Source of the DNA: Cognatishimia activa
GTDB lineage: Bacteria; Pseudomonadota; Alphaproteobacteria; Rhodobacterales; Rhodobacteraceae
Length of the DNA stretch: 64,000 nucleotides
Direction of reading: 5' to 3'
Assembly (NCBI RefSeq): GCF_001458335.1
Contig: NZ_CYTO01000020.1
Coordinates: 211,747-275,746 of the forward strand
In this document: positions 28,125-37,468 of the stretch, one piece after another
How the letters are laid out: each line of letters opens with the position of its first letter
How positions within the stretch are numbered: position 1 is the stretch's first letter
Made by a program: the position numbers and the translations under genes
Notes under the pieces: model-generated
What the model saw: only the letters and a program-made list of their open reading frames with translations
The model's database searches: none
What the model was told of the DNA's origin: nothing

Positions 28125-28901
28125 TTATGCCTCGCGTTTGATTTCCACTGTGTGTGGGTAAGGGATCGAGATACCTTCTTTATCAAAGGCTTCTTTCACC
28201 GCTTGGGTCATGCCGAATTTCAGTTCCCAATAGTCAGCGGCATCGCACCAAAGACGCGCCGTTAGGTCGACAGAGCTATCCCCCAAATTGGTGACGCGCA
28301 CCCAAGGTTCTGGATCTTTCAGGACACGGCTGTCAGCGCCTGCGAGCTTCGTGATGATTGCTTTCGCTTTCTCAATGTCGTCACCGTAATCGATGCCGAA
28401 AGCCAAATCACAGCGACGCGTTTCGTGATGGGAGAAATTGGTAATCACCGAACCCCATGCCTGGCCATTTGGCACGATGATTTGCACATTGTCCGGCGTC
28501 ACCAGTTCTGTAACAAACAGGTTGATGTCTTTGACAGTGCCAGCTGTGCCTGCAACATCGACAAATTGCCCCAACTTGTAGGGGCGGAACAAGATTAGCA
28601 TGAACCCCGCTGCCAAATCTGCCAGCGTTCCTTGCAAGGCCATCCCGATAGCCAAGGTGGCCGCACCCATAATCGCGACCAGGCTTGTGGCTTCAATCCC
28701 GAAGATCCCCAAAACCGCAATCGCAACGATCAGCAAGATGACCCAGCGGATGATAGACGCGGCGAAATTGCCGATCGTGTCATCAATTGTCTCGCTTGCC
28801 ATCACTCTGCGGCGCACCAGACCGGACACAAATCCTGCCAAAGTCCAACCGACCACCAAAACCACCAGCGCCTTACCCGCGCTGATCAACAAAGCTTCCA
28901 T
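28125..28901 (-). CDS. Small-conductance mechanosensitive channel, MscS family
   Basis: The 258-residue protein has three N-terminal membrane helices: about 8-28, 45-68 and 72-95. The third carries the Gly/Ala-rich packing motif (IMGAATLAIGMALQGTLADLAAGFMLILFRPYKLGQFVDV) that lines the MscS pore, followed by the beta domain. It would release solutes under hypo-osmotic shock. It is downstream of mscL but separated by a terminator, so the two channels are probably expressed independently. Confidence 0.92.
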   Translation of the reverse strand: MEALLISAGKALVVLVVGWTLAGFVSGLVRRRVMASETIDDTIGNFAASIIRWVILLIVAIAVLGIFGIEATSLVAIMGAATLAIGMALQGTLADLAAGFMLILFRPYKLGQFVDVAGTAGTVKDINLFVTELVTPDNVQIIVPNGQAWGSVITNFSHHETRRCDLAFGIDYGDDIEKAKAIITKLAGADSRVLKDPEPWVRVTNLGDSSVDLTARLWCDAADYWELKFGMTQAVKEAFDKEGISIPYPHTVEIKREA

Positions 28902-28914
28902 GTTTCACCTATTA

Positions 28915-28942
28915 TAAAAAAGGGCCGGATGATCCCGGCCCT
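28915..28942 (-). terminator. Terminator after mscL
   Basis: On the minus strand, GGGCCGG-GATCAT-CCGGCCC is followed by TTTTTT. It separates mscL from mscS. Confidence 0.88.
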
Positions 28943-28980
28943 GTCCACTTCGGAACCGCATGACGCGGACCTTCCGTTCT

Positions 28981-29412
28981 TTACTTCTTCAATGAGTCGC
29001 GAATTTCAAGCAAAACATCCAGCTCGCTTGGACCCGCTGGTGCTGCTTCTTCCACAACTTCCTCTTCTTTCGCTGCTGCTTCTTTTGCTTTGTTCACGTA
29101 GCGCACCAGCATGAACACCACGAAAGCGATGATCAGGAAGTTGATGATCGCCATAATGAATGCACCATGGGCGAAGACCGACGCGCCGGTTTCCCGGGCT
29201 GCTTCCAAAGTTGCACCCGCGGGCACATCGCCCGCCAAAACAAGGTAGCTATTCACGAAGTCCACACCGCCCATGAAGAGGCCGATGATTGGGTTGATCA
29301 GGTCGTCCACCATAGATTTGACGATCGCTGTGAACGCTGCACCGATGATGATACCAACGGCCATGTCCATGACATTGCCCTTGGCGATAAAGTCCTTAAA
29401 TTCTTTCAACAT
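28981..29412 (-). CDS. mscL: Large-conductance mechanosensitive channel MscL
   Basis: The 143-residue protein starts [31 protein letters not shown], the classic MscL N-terminus and first helix. The second helix is near 83-105 and ends in [14 protein letters not shown], and an acidic amphipathic C-terminal helix follows. I place the start at 29412; the longer frame adds cysteine-rich residues absent from the family. It opens under extreme membrane tension. Confidence 0.95.
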   Translation of the reverse strand: MLKEFKDFIAKGNVMDMAVGIIIGAAFTAIVKSMVDDLINPIIGLFMGGVDFVNSYLVLAGDVPAGATLEAARETGASVFAHGAFIMAIINFLIIAFVVFMLVRYVNKAKEAAAKEEEVVEEAAPAGPSELDVLLEIRDSLKK

Positions 29413-29558
29413 TTTTGTTTCCCCTCTAGTCCCACATTGACACCAATGCACAAACTTTGCATCGGTGCACATGACGTTGCACATAAACGCACGCAAATGC
29501 GACTAAAACGACGGGAATTTCTTCATATCTTCCCCCCTATAGAAGCAAGGAAGTCACA

Positions 29559-30263
29559 ATGAACGATCTATCTTCATTTCCCATCACCAAAAAATGGCCT
29601 GTCGCCAACCCTGAAATCCTGCAACTGTTCAGCTTTCCGACCCCAAATGGGGTGAAAGTCTCTATTGCTTTGGAAGAGCTACAGCTGCCGTATGAACCGC
29701 ATCTGGTCACGTTGTCAGACGCCGACGTGAAGAGCCCGGAGTTTCTAAGCCTCAATCCCAACAATAAAATTCCGGCAATCATCGACCCAAATGGCCCAGA
29801 GGGGAAACCGGTCGGTCTTTTTGAGAGCGGTGCAATCCTGATCTACCTCGCGGAAAAAACCGGCAAGCTGCTGGGCGACACTGGTGAGGACAAGGCTCGC
29901 GTTCTTCAGTGGCTAATGTTCCAAATGGGCGGCCTTGGACCAATGTTTGGCCAAATGGGCTTCTTCGTGAAATTCGCAGGTAGCGAAATCGAGGACCCGC
30001 GTCCTCGCGAGCGCTACATCAGTGAAGCAAAACGCTTGCTGGCGGTCGTGGAAAAACAACTCGATGGCCAGGACTGGATCGCCGGAGATTTCTTCTCAAT
30101 CGCGGACATCGCAATTGTGCCTTGGCTCAAGGCATTGACCTTCTATGAAGCGGTGGAATTGGTTGGCCTGCCAGACCTTCCAAATATCCAAGCTTACATC
30201 GAGCGGTTCAATACGCGTCCATCCGTCGTGAAAGGTAGCAATATCCCTCCTCGCGAAGGTTGA
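29559..30263 (+). CDS. Glutathione S-transferase family protein, YfcG-like
   Basis: The 234-residue protein has a thioredoxin-fold half with LFSFPTPNGVKVSIALEEL and the glutathione-binding FESGAILIYLAEKTGKLLG, and a helical half with the N-capping region FFSIADIAIVPWLK. The TPNG motif near residue 35 is the Nu-class signature, as in E. coli YfcG/YghU. It is therefore related to the YghU-type gene 4.5 kb upstream but lacks the long extension. Disulfide reductase activity is the best guess. Confidence 0.88.
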   Translation: MNDLSSFPITKKWPVANPEILQLFSFPTPNGVKVSIALEELQLPYEPHLVTLSDADVKSPEFLSLNPNNKIPAIIDPNGPEGKPVGLFESGAILIYLAEKTGKLLGDTGEDKARVLQWLMFQMGGLGPMFGQMGFFVKFAGSEIEDPRPRERYISEAKRLLAVVEKQLDGQDWIAGDFFSIADIAIVPWLKALTFYEAVELVGLPDLPNIQAYIERFNTRPSVVKGSNIPPREG

Positions 30264-30273
30264 TTGCAAAAGC

Positions 30274-30325
30274 GAAGCGGCGGGAACATACCTATGCGAC
30301 TTACGCCTAGGGCCCCCGCCGCTTC
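30274..30325. terminator. Long inverted repeat between GST gene and ytoQ
   Basis: An 11-base perfect stem (GAAGCGGCGGG at 30274-30284 and CCCGCCGCTTC at 30315-30325) encloses a 30-base loop between two convergent genes. It lacks a good U-tract but probably acts as a bidirectional terminator or transcript end stabiliser. Confidence 0.6.
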
Positions 30326-30340
30326 AATTCCTAAGGTCGA

Positions 30341-30790
30341 TTAGTCTGGCAGAGCACCGCTCAGAACATAGCGCAGCATTTGCACAACTTGGATTGGATC
30401 TTCGGCAACCGCCAAAGCCGCAGCGTCGACTTCTTTCAGCGCGTGCTGATGATCAGCGCCGTGCAATACGATAAGCGATTTGCCCAATGCGGATGCATAG
30501 CCTGCATCAAAAGCGGCGTTCCATTGCTTATACTTCTCACCAAAACGCACCACGACGACATCTGCGTCAGCAATGGCTTTGCGTGTTCGAATGGCGTTCA
30601 GCTTTGCGCCCTTATGGTCGTGCCAGAACTTCTGATCTTCTGAACCCAAGATGCGCACTCCGCAATCGTCGCTAGCGTCGTGATCTGTGACGGGCGCATC
30701 AAACGCAACGTCCAAGCCTTTTGCGCCTTCAACGATTTGCTCACGCCAATCGGTGTGGATCTCACCGGATAGGTAAACCTTTAGGGTCAT
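30341..30790 (-). CDS. YtoQ family protein
   Basis: The 149-residue protein begins MTLKVYLSGEIHTDWREQI and contains the FDAPVTDHDASDDCG stretch and WNAAFDAGYASALGK. These are features of YtoQ, a nucleoside 2-deoxyribosyltransferase-like fold (compare YLSGEIH and the DVVVVRFGEKYKQWNAAFDAG loop). No reaction has been assigned to the family as far as I know. The start at 30790 replaces the longer frame to 30817. Confidence 0.8.
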   Translation of the reverse strand: MTLKVYLSGEIHTDWREQIVEGAKGLDVAFDAPVTDHDASDDCGVRILGSEDQKFWHDHKGAKLNAIRTRKAIADADVVVVRFGEKYKQWNAAFDAGYASALGKSLIVLHGADHQHALKEVDAAALAVAEDPIQVVQMLRYVLSGALPD

Positions 30791-30883
30791 AATATGCCTC
30801 CAATTCTTCGGCGGCACTATTGATCGAAAGCGTCAGAGCGTCCAGCGGCTGGCGATTTTTATCGATAAGTCCAGTTGTTGGTG

Positions 30884-31516
30884 TCACCGCTTACGCGCAA
30901 CAATATACCGCCGCGCTTCGGTGGCTGGATAGTTGGCTGTTTCAATGATTTCAAAGCCCGCGCGCTCAAAGGCTTGCTCGAATTCTTGCACCGTATAAAT
31001 CGCCACATAAGGCGCTTTTCCAAGCCATTGCATCACCGGCAGCACCACACGCATGAACCGGTACATCAACTGCAAGCCTTTGGTTGGTCTCACGAAAGTC
31101 TTTGAGATCAGCAAGCCGCCGGGACTTAGAGCCTCATGGCATGCTTGCAGCGTACCCGGTAGATCTTCCACGAGGTGCAGCAGATTATGCGCCATCACCG
31201 CATCGAATGGCCCTTCGGGCAAACTATCTGCCTCAGTGCGCTGGAAACGGATGTTCTCAACGCCCTGCTCTTTCGCGCGGGTGCGCCCAACCGCAAGCAT
31301 CTTTTCAGAAATATCCGTGGCTACGATCTGCTCTACGCCATCCGCCAACAAAAGCGCCGTCGAGCCCGTCCCAGCACCGATCTCCAACACCAGATCGCTC
31401 TCTTTCAAATAGCTACGAGTTCGGTCGAGCGTGTATTCATAGCTCTCCATGTTTTTGATCGGCGACTTCGCGTATTTTGGCGCAATCCCGTCCCAAAACT
31501 GTTCTTGGTTTACCAT
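30884..31516 (-). CDS. Class I SAM-dependent methyltransferase
   Basis: The 210-residue protein has methyltransferase motif I as VLEIGAGTGSTALLLA (near 42-57), an acidic end to strand 2 (IVATDISEKML) and motif IV as FDAVMAHNLLHLVED, a small-molecule methyltransferase pattern like UbiE/COQ5. The C-terminal half has a hydrophobic patch and may touch membranes. It is divergent from a LysR gene with 124 bases between, which could regulate it. The substrate is unknown. Confidence 0.85.
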   Translation of the reverse strand: MVNQEQFWDGIAPKYAKSPIKNMESYEYTLDRTRSYLKESDLVLEIGAGTGSTALLLADGVEQIVATDISEKMLAVGRTRAKEQGVENIRFQRTEADSLPEGPFDAVMAHNLLHLVEDLPGTLQACHEALSPGGLLISKTFVRPTKGLQLMYRFMRVVLPVMQWLGKAPYVAIYTVQEFEQAFERAGFEIIETANYPATEARRYIVARKR

Positions 31517-31640
31517 TTCGGCGTCCTTTTCATCCTAATGCGCGGCTGAAATGGCACCGCAATCATCTGTTGCGGTAAGAATACCGATACAAAAAACATA
31601 AGGAATTGCCGAAATTCGCAGCCTCCTTATACATATCCGT

Positions 31641-32534
31641 ATGAGCACATCGCCCAAACAACCCGATTGGAACCACATCCGCGCCTTCTTAGCGACCGCC
31701 GAAACCGGTTCGCTCAGCGCCGCCGCGCGGGAGCTTGGATTGACACAACCCACTCTCAGCCGCCAGGTCGCGGCCCTTGAAGAGGAGTTGGGTGTGATGC
31801 TGTTTGAGCGCATCGGCAGGACGCTGGAGCTGACTACAGCCGGCGTAGAGATGCTTGAGCATACACAGAATATGGGTCTGGCAGCCGATCGGATTTCGCT
31901 GGTCGCGCAGGGTCAATCTCAGGCCATTGAAGGCGAAATTCGGATCACCGCGTCAGATGTTTTCTCTGGCTACCTGCTGCCCGAGGTGCTCAAGGATCTG
32001 CGCGCAGCTGCGCCGGATCTTTCTATCGACATTGTCGCCGTAAATGATGTGCAGGACATTATGCGCCGCGAAGCGGATATCGCCATTCGGCATGTGCGCC
32101 CGGAACAGCCAGATTTGATCGCGCGCCTTGTGGCGGAACCCAAAGCCTATTTCTACGCCAGTAAAAGCTATCTTCAGAAGCATGGTCACCCTAAAGACTT
32201 CGCAGATCTCTCGAATTTCGAATTCATCTCGTTTGGCGACAAGGAAGCGATGAAAGGCTTCTTGCAGCCCCTTGGCATTGATCTAACGGATCACAATTTC
32301 CGAATCGGGTCGGCAAATGGCCTTGTCGCTTGGCAACTTTGCGTTGAAGGTTTCGGGATCGCGGCGATGAGCGAACACGTTGCCGATCGATATCCAGATT
32401 TGGTAAAACTGCTGCCCGAAGCAGATCCAATTGTTTTCCCGACATGGCTAGTGACTCACAGAGAGCTGCACACCAGTCGTCGCATACGATTGGTCTATGA
32501 CATGCTGGCAGAGTTTCTCGCGCGCAAAAAATAA
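31641..32534 (+). CDS. LysR family transcriptional regulator
   Basis: The 297-residue protein has the N-terminal winged helix (WNHIRAFLATAETGSLSAAARELGLTQPTLSRQVAALEEELG) and the LysR effector domain. It is divergent from the methyltransferase gene, the likeliest target. A terminator follows immediately. Confidence 0.9.
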   Translation: MSTSPKQPDWNHIRAFLATAETGSLSAAARELGLTQPTLSRQVAALEEELGVMLFERIGRTLELTTAGVEMLEHTQNMGLAADRISLVAQGQSQAIEGEIRITASDVFSGYLLPEVLKDLRAAAPDLSIDIVAVNDVQDIMRREADIAIRHVRPEQPDLIARLVAEPKAYFYASKSYLQKHGHPKDFADLSNFEFISFGDKEAMKGFLQPLGIDLTDHNFRIGSANGLVAWQLCVEGFGIAAMSEHVADRYPDLVKLLPEADPIVFPTWLVTHRELHTSRRIRLVYDMLAEFLARKK

Positions 32535-32558
32535 CCCCCGCGCAAGGCGCAGGGGTTT
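32533..32558. terminator. Bidirectional terminator between LysR gene and pheT
   Basis: CCCCCGCGC and GCGCAGGGG pair around AAG with one mismatch, followed by TTTGAA. It lies directly after the LysR stop and 23 bases from the convergent pheT stop. Confidence 0.65.
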
Positions 32559-32580
32559 GAACTCTTAGGGTCTGACCCGC

Positions 32581-34992
32581 TTATCCGCGAAGCGTACCAC
32601 CAGTCGCCTTGCTGACCTTCTCGATGATCTTGGCGGCAACCGCTTCGATATCTTTTTCTTTCAGAGTCTTGTCCTTTGGCTGCAGACGCACCGTCACAGC
32701 GATGGACTTTTTGCCTTCGCCCATTTGCGCCTCGGCCGTTTCGCCGGTGAACTCATCAAAGACACGGACCGCTTCGATCAGTTCTTTATCGGCGCCAGCC
32801 GCAGCATTGACCAATGTCAGCGCTTCAACCGCGCTATCCACCACAAAGGCAAAGTCACGTTCGACTGCCTGCAGATCCTTCAGCTCGAGCGCCGGACGAG
32901 TCGCAGAAGATTTACGCGGCAATGGGATTTCTTCTGGGAAGATTGTGAAGCCCACAGCCGGACCTTTCACGCCCATTTCGGAGAGCACTTTCGGGTGCAG
33001 TTCACCAAAGATGCCAAGCACCTTCTTTGGACCCAAACAGATCTTGCCGTGACGGCCCGGATGCCACCAGCCTTCAGCGCCACGCAGGATTTGCACTTTC
33101 GCAGGCGCGCCCAATGCGGCAAGCACCGCCTCAGCATCCGCTTTCGCATCAAACACATCAACGTCACGGCTTTCACCATGCACATCTCGACCGGTGGTAC
33201 GACCCACCAGCAGGCCGCTGACCTGGAGATGTTGTTCGCTTGGCTCGCCGCCATGGAAAGCGGCCCCCGCTTCAAACAATGCCATATCCGCAAAGCCGCG
33301 CGCTTGGTTACGTGCTGCTGCTTGCAACAGGCCAGGAAGAAGCGCCGGACGCATATGGCTCATCTCACTAGAGATTGGGTTCTCCAGCATGGTCGCGTCA
33401 TCGCCGCCGCCAAAGAGGGTCGCGGATTTCTTGTCGATGAAGGAATAAGTGACGCATTCGTTATAGCCCAGCGCCGCGGTGGTGCGGCGACCAATCTGTT
33501 CGCGTTTTTGCAACGGGGTCAGGATTGGCTGTGGCACACCCGCTTGGGTGCGTGGCATCGGCTTGCCTTCCAGCTTGGTCAGGGACGCGATACGAGCGAC
33601 TTCTTCCACCAGATCCGCTTCGCCCAGAACGTCAGGACGCCAAGACGGAACCTGCGCCATGTCCCCCTCCAGCACAAAGCCCAGATCTTCCAGTGTCTTG
33701 CGCTGTTGCACGGCTGGAATTTCCATACCCACCAAAGACTGCACGCGATCTGTGTCGAGCTTATAGGCACGGCTGACATCCGGCACTTCACCAGCGGTCA
33801 CCACGTTGGATGGCTCACCACCGCAAAGCTCCATGATCATTGCTGTCGCTAGATCCAGCGCTTCCATATTGAAAGCCGGGTCGATGCCACGCTCATTGCG
33901 GTAGCGCGCGTCGGAATTGATTTTTAGGGCACGACCTGTGGTCGCGATCTGAACGTGATCCCAAACCGCCGCTTCAAGGAAGACGTTGGTGGTTTCCTCG
34001 GTGCACCCTGTCGCCAGACCGCCCATGATACCACCGATGCTTTCAACGCCTTCATCGTCAGAGATCACCACCTGACCGGCTGAGAAAGTGTATTCCTTTT
34101 CGTCCAAACCAACGAGGGTCTCACCACCCGCCGCGCGGTGCACGCGCAGGTCACCTTTGACTTTGTCCGCGTCAAACACGTGCAGTGGACGGTTGCGGTC
34201 GAAAGTGAAGAAGTTGGTCACATCCACAAGGGCGGAGATCGGACGCAGGCCAATTGCTTCGAGTTTGTCTTGCAGCCACTTAGGCGATGGTCCGTTTTTG
34301 ACACCTTTGATCAAACGACCTGCAAAGACGTGGCAGCCGTTCTCGCGGGTGTCGTCATCGATAGAGATACCGATTGGGCTCTCATAGGATCCGGAAACAT
34401 CAGCGGTTTTCGCAGGCTTCATGGTGCCAAGACCGCGCGCCGCCAAATCGAGCGCCACTCCGCGCACGCCCAGCGCATCCGGGCGGTTTGGCGTAATCGC
34501 GATCTCGATCACTGGGTCGACTTTGGATGGATCATTCGCCGCCAGCCAGTCGACAAATTTCTCGCCCACTTCGCCAGACGGCAGCTCGATAATACCGTTA
34601 TGCTCGTCAGACAGTTCCAGCTCACGCTCAGAGGCCATCATGCCATGGCTCTCAACACCACGGATGTTGCCGACTTTGATGGTGATATCGAGGCCAGGAA
34701 TGTAGGAGCCCGGCTTGCACAGAACCACGGTAATGCCTTCACGCGCGTTTGGCGCGCCGCAGACAATCTGGCTTTCGCCTTCGTCGGTCAGAACGTTACA
34801 CACCTTCAACTTGTCCGCATCCGGGTGCTTTTCGGCGTGCAGAACCTTGGCGATGGTAAACTCTTTCAAGCGATCTGCAGGGTTCACAACCTCTTCCACC
34901 TCTAGACCTAGGTCGGTCAGGGCGTAGAGGATTTCATCGAGGCTTGCGTCGGTGTCCAGGTGATCTTTCAACCAAGAGAGCGTGAATTTCAT
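32581..34992 (-). CDS. pheT: Phenylalanine-tRNA ligase beta subunit
   Basis: The 803-residue protein has all PheT modules. The N-terminal helix region MKFTLSWLKDHLDTDASLDEI is followed by a tRNA-binding EMAP-like domain (VLHAEKHPDADKLKVCNV), then B3/B4 editing, B5, and the catalytic-core-like module. A C-terminal ferredoxin-fold anticodon-binding domain contains ERDFAFVVD. Length is normal. It follows pheS by 36 bases on the same strand, forming the pheST operon. Confidence 0.97.
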   Translation of the reverse strand: MKFTLSWLKDHLDTDASLDEILYALTDLGLEVEEVVNPADRLKEFTIAKVLHAEKHPDADKLKVCNVLTDEGESQIVCGAPNAREGITVVLCKPGSYIPGLDITIKVGNIRGVESHGMMASERELELSDEHNGIIELPSGEVGEKFVDWLAANDPSKVDPVIEIAITPNRPDALGVRGVALDLAARGLGTMKPAKTADVSGSYESPIGISIDDDTRENGCHVFAGRLIKGVKNGPSPKWLQDKLEAIGLRPISALVDVTNFFTFDRNRPLHVFDADKVKGDLRVHRAAGGETLVGLDEKEYTFSAGQVVISDDEGVESIGGIMGGLATGCTEETTNVFLEAAVWDHVQIATTGRALKINSDARYRNERGIDPAFNMEALDLATAMIMELCGGEPSNVVTAGEVPDVSRAYKLDTDRVQSLVGMEIPAVQQRKTLEDLGFVLEGDMAQVPSWRPDVLGEADLVEEVARIASLTKLEGKPMPRTQAGVPQPILTPLQKREQIGRRTTAALGYNECVTYSFIDKKSATLFGGGDDATMLENPISSEMSHMRPALLPGLLQAAARNQARGFADMALFEAGAAFHGGEPSEQHLQVSGLLVGRTTGRDVHGESRDVDVFDAKADAEAVLAALGAPAKVQILRGAEGWWHPGRHGKICLGPKKVLGIFGELHPKVLSEMGVKGPAVGFTIFPEEIPLPRKSSATRPALELKDLQAVERDFAFVVDSAVEALTLVNAAAGADKELIEAVRVFDEFTGETAEAQMGEGKKSIAVTVRLQPKDKTLKEKDIEAVAAKIIEKVSKATGGTLRG

Positions 34993-35028
34993 CGGTCTAT
35001 TCCGTCAGTCAATTTCGGTTGAATGCGA

Positions 35029-36099
35029 TTAGCGCACAAGGCCGCCATGAAGGGTCGGCTGGTCCAAAGACGCAAAGCCGTAGTGGCGTAGCCAGCGCAA
35101 GTCGCTGTCAAAGAAGGCGCGCAGGTCAGGGATGCCGTATTTTAGCATCGCCAAGCGGTCGATCCCGATGCCGAAGGCAAAGCCTTGGTATTCGTTTGCG
35201 TCGATACCGCCAGCGGCCAGAACCTTCGGGTGCACCATGCCGGACCCCAAAACCTCGAGCCAATCGTCGCCCTCACCCACTTTCACAGAGCCGTCTTCCC
35301 AGCTGCACTGGATATCGACTTCGGCAGATGGTTCCGTGAACGGGAAGTGGCTGGCGCGGAAACGGGTTTTAACCGTTGTGCCAAAGAAGGCAGTCAGGAA
35401 CTCTTCCAACACCCATTTCAGGTTCGCCATAGAGATGTCTTTGTCGATGGCCAGGCCTTCCACTTGGTGGAACATCGGTGTGTGCGTCTGGTCATAGTCC
35501 GCACGATAGACGCGGCCCGGACAGATAATCCGCGTTGGCGCGCCGGTCTTTTCCATGGAACGGATTTGAACCGGAGAGGTGTGCGTGCGCAGCACGTGTG
35601 GAGGCCGATTGTCGCCTTCCGCGCGGTGCGTATAGAACGTATCCATCTCCGCACGCGCCGGGTGGTGGCCCGGAATGTTCAGCGCGTCGAAGTTATACCA
35701 ATCGGTTTCGATCTGCGGGCCTTCGGCCACCGCAAAACCCATGTCAGCAAAGATCGCTGTGACCTCTTCGGTGACCTGCGAAATCGGGTGAATGCTGCCC
35801 TGACGACGACCACGGCCCGGCAGGGTCACGTCGAGCCATTCGGTTTTCAGGCGCTCTTCCAGCGCTGCATCGGCCAGCGAGGATTTCTTTGCAGAGAGCG
35901 CAGAGTTGATCTCGTCTTTTAGGGCATTCAGTTTGGGGCCCATCACCTGACGCTCTTCTGGGGTCATTTTGCCCAGCTCGCGCATCTTCAGGGCAATCTC
36001 GCCCTTCTTACCCACCGCTTGCACACGCAGGTCTTCGATTGCGGCCTCATCCGCTGCATCTGCAATCAGACCGATATATTTATCTCTGAGATCGTCCAT
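35029..36099 (-). CDS. pheS: Phenylalanine-tRNA ligase alpha subunit
   Basis: The 356-residue protein has an N-terminal coiled-coil followed by the class II aminoacyl-tRNA synthetase core. Motif 2 has [16 protein letters not shown] and motif 3 has [15 protein letters not shown]. It charges tRNA-Phe as an alpha2-beta2 complex with PheT. I use the ATG at 36099, preceded by GGAGG, rather than 36111. A 7-base perfect hairpin (36134-36153) lies in the leader. Confidence 0.97.
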   Translation of the reverse strand: MDDLRDKYIGLIADAADEAAIEDLRVQAVGKKGEIALKMRELGKMTPEERQVMGPKLNALKDEINSALSAKKSSLADAALEERLKTEWLDVTLPGRGRRQGSIHPISQVTEEVTAIFADMGFAVAEGPQIETDWYNFDALNIPGHHPARAEMDTFYTHRAEGDNRPPHVLRTHTSPVQIRSMEKTGAPTRIICPGRVYRADYDQTHTPMFHQVEGLAIDKDISMANLKWVLEEFLTAFFGTTVKTRFRASHFPFTEPSAEVDIQCSWEDGSVKVGEGDDWLEVLGSGMVHPKVLAAGGIDANEYQGFAFGIGIDRLAMLKYGIPDLRAFFDSDLRWLRHYGFASLDQPTLHGGLVR

Positions 36100-36210
36100 G
36101 GAGGCCTCCAAATTCGTTGTCCTCTGCTAACGGCTTGCACAAGCGGGTGCAAGATAGGAGCGCAGCTTGGCGGATGACAAATTGAATTTCCCGGCCATAT
36201 GGCCTTTATG

Positions 36211-36224
36211 GTGACGGAAATCAC
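36211..36224. promoter_or_regulatory. Candidate Crp/Fnr-family site before nnrS
   Basis: GTGA-cggaaa-TCAC is a perfect dyad with the half-site spacing used by Crp/Fnr regulators. NnrS genes are usually controlled by nitric-oxide sensors of this family (NNR/DNR). The site ends 18 bases before the ATG at 36243. Confidence 0.45.
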
Positions 36225-36242
36225 AGGACTGGACGGGGCAAT

Positions 36243-37394
36243 ATGTTCAAAACACTCATGTCAGACGGATATCGCCCCATGATCCTTTGCGCGATGGCTT
36301 GGTCCGCGATTTGCATGGCGCTTTGGGCAATGATTGTGACTGGCGTCGTGGCCCGGCCCCACCCATGGTTGGGAATCGATTGGTTTGTGCATGAAATGGT
36401 GTTTGGCTTCGGTGGCGCCGCGCTAGCAAGTTTTATGCTGGTCGCAATTCCCAATTGGGCAGGTCATCCGATTGCCACCGGTCGCGGGTTGGTTGGGTTG
36501 ATTTTTGTTTGGATCGCTGGGCGTCTTGCGGTTTTCTTTGCGGCGGAACTGCCTGCGTCGTTGGTCCTGCTGATCGACCTGGGTTTCTTAGGCTTTATCG
36601 CAGTGCGGTCAGCGCAATTGTTGATCCGGGGGAAAGCCCCGCACAACTTACCCCTCGCGGTGGTTGCCGGTCTCTGCGCGATTGCGAACGCGTCGTTTCA
36701 TTTGGGAGCATCGAACTATGGAGCAGCGGTGCATCATCCCGCCGCAAGGTTTGGAATCGCGCTGGTCGTTCTTATGATCGCCCTTGTGGGTGGGCGCGTT
36801 CTCGCACTGTTTACGCGTAATTGGTTGAATGCCAAACACCACCCGAGACTGACCCCGTTTTTTGATGTCTTGGATGCAGCAACCCTGACGGTCACCGCGC
36901 CTGCGCTGCTTTTGTGGGCCATGCATCCCGAAAACCCGATAAGCGCGATTGGCCTCGGGATCGCCGGACTGTTCAACGCCGCGCGCTGGATTCGTTGGCA
37001 GCGGATCATGCTTTGGAAAGAGCCTTTGCTGATCTCCTTGCAGGGCGCCTATTTGTTTGTACCCATCGGCCTTGGGCTGCTTGCAATGAGCATAATTCGC
37101 CCCGATTTCCCCACCAGCGCTGCGATTTACGCCTGGCTTGCAGGTGCAATGGGCCTGATGCCCATAGCCGTGTTGGCACGAATCGCACTCACGCAAGCGA
37201 TTCACCCGATTAAGGGAGACTCCAAGGATGCGCTGGGGTTCGCAGGTATTTTCGTTTCAGCTGTTTTGTTAACTGCGACCAGCTTTGCTCCGACCAATGT
37301 GTCGCTGTTTAGCGCGGCGGCGATCATCTGGACAGTTGGCTATGGCACATTGCTATGGCGATATGTACCGGTGCTGGCGAGACCGCTCCCATAA
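36243..37394 (+). CDS. nnrS: NnrS family membrane protein (nitric oxide response)
   Basis: The 383-residue protein has about twelve hydrophobic segments and the NnrS landmarks: SDGYRPMIL at the start, HEMVFGFGGAALASFMLVAIPNW near 48-70, and a conserved Arg/His-containing segment FNAARWIRWQRIMLW near 240. NnrS binds haem and copper and protects against nitric oxide. The start could also be the ATG at 36258 (MSDGYRP). No nitrite or NO reductase genes are in the window. Confidence 0.9.
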   Translation: MFKTLMSDGYRPMILCAMAWSAICMALWAMIVTGVVARPHPWLGIDWFVHEMVFGFGGAALASFMLVAIPNWAGHPIATGRGLVGLIFVWIAGRLAVFFAAELPASLVLLIDLGFLGFIAVRSAQLLIRGKAPHNLPLAVVAGLCAIANASFHLGASNYGAAVHHPAARFGIALVVLMIALVGGRVLALFTRNWLNAKHHPRLTPFFDVLDAATLTVTAPALLLWAMHPENPISAIGLGIAGLFNAARWIRWQRIMLWKEPLLISLQGAYLFVPIGLGLLAMSIIRPDFPTSAAIYAWLAGAMGLMPIAVLARIALTQAIHPIKGDSKDALGFAGIFVSAVLLTATSFAPTNVSLFSAAAIIWTVGYGTLLWRYVPVLARPLP

Positions 37395-37403
37395 ACCCAA
37401 CAA

Positions 37404-37435
37404 CAAAAAAGCCCGCGACAATGTCACGGGCTTTT
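37404..37435. terminator. Bidirectional terminator between nnrS and rplT
   Basis: AAAAAAGCCCGCGAC pairs with GTCACGGGCTTTT around AAT with one mismatch. Flanking A and T runs allow use from both sides. Confidence 0.85.
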
Positions 37436-37468
37436 GTATCAATTTTCAAAGCAACTTGGGCGGCTGCA

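Noticed and set aside
32725..33852. 375-codon open frame antisense to pheT
   Set aside because: It lies wholly within pheT, has no recognisable domain and follows from codon bias in the sense strand.
36120..36205. Possible PheM-like leader peptide upstream of pheS (23 codons starting MAGKFN on the minus strand)
   Set aside because: It contains only one Phe codon and no terminator follows, so it does not match a phenylalanine attenuator.
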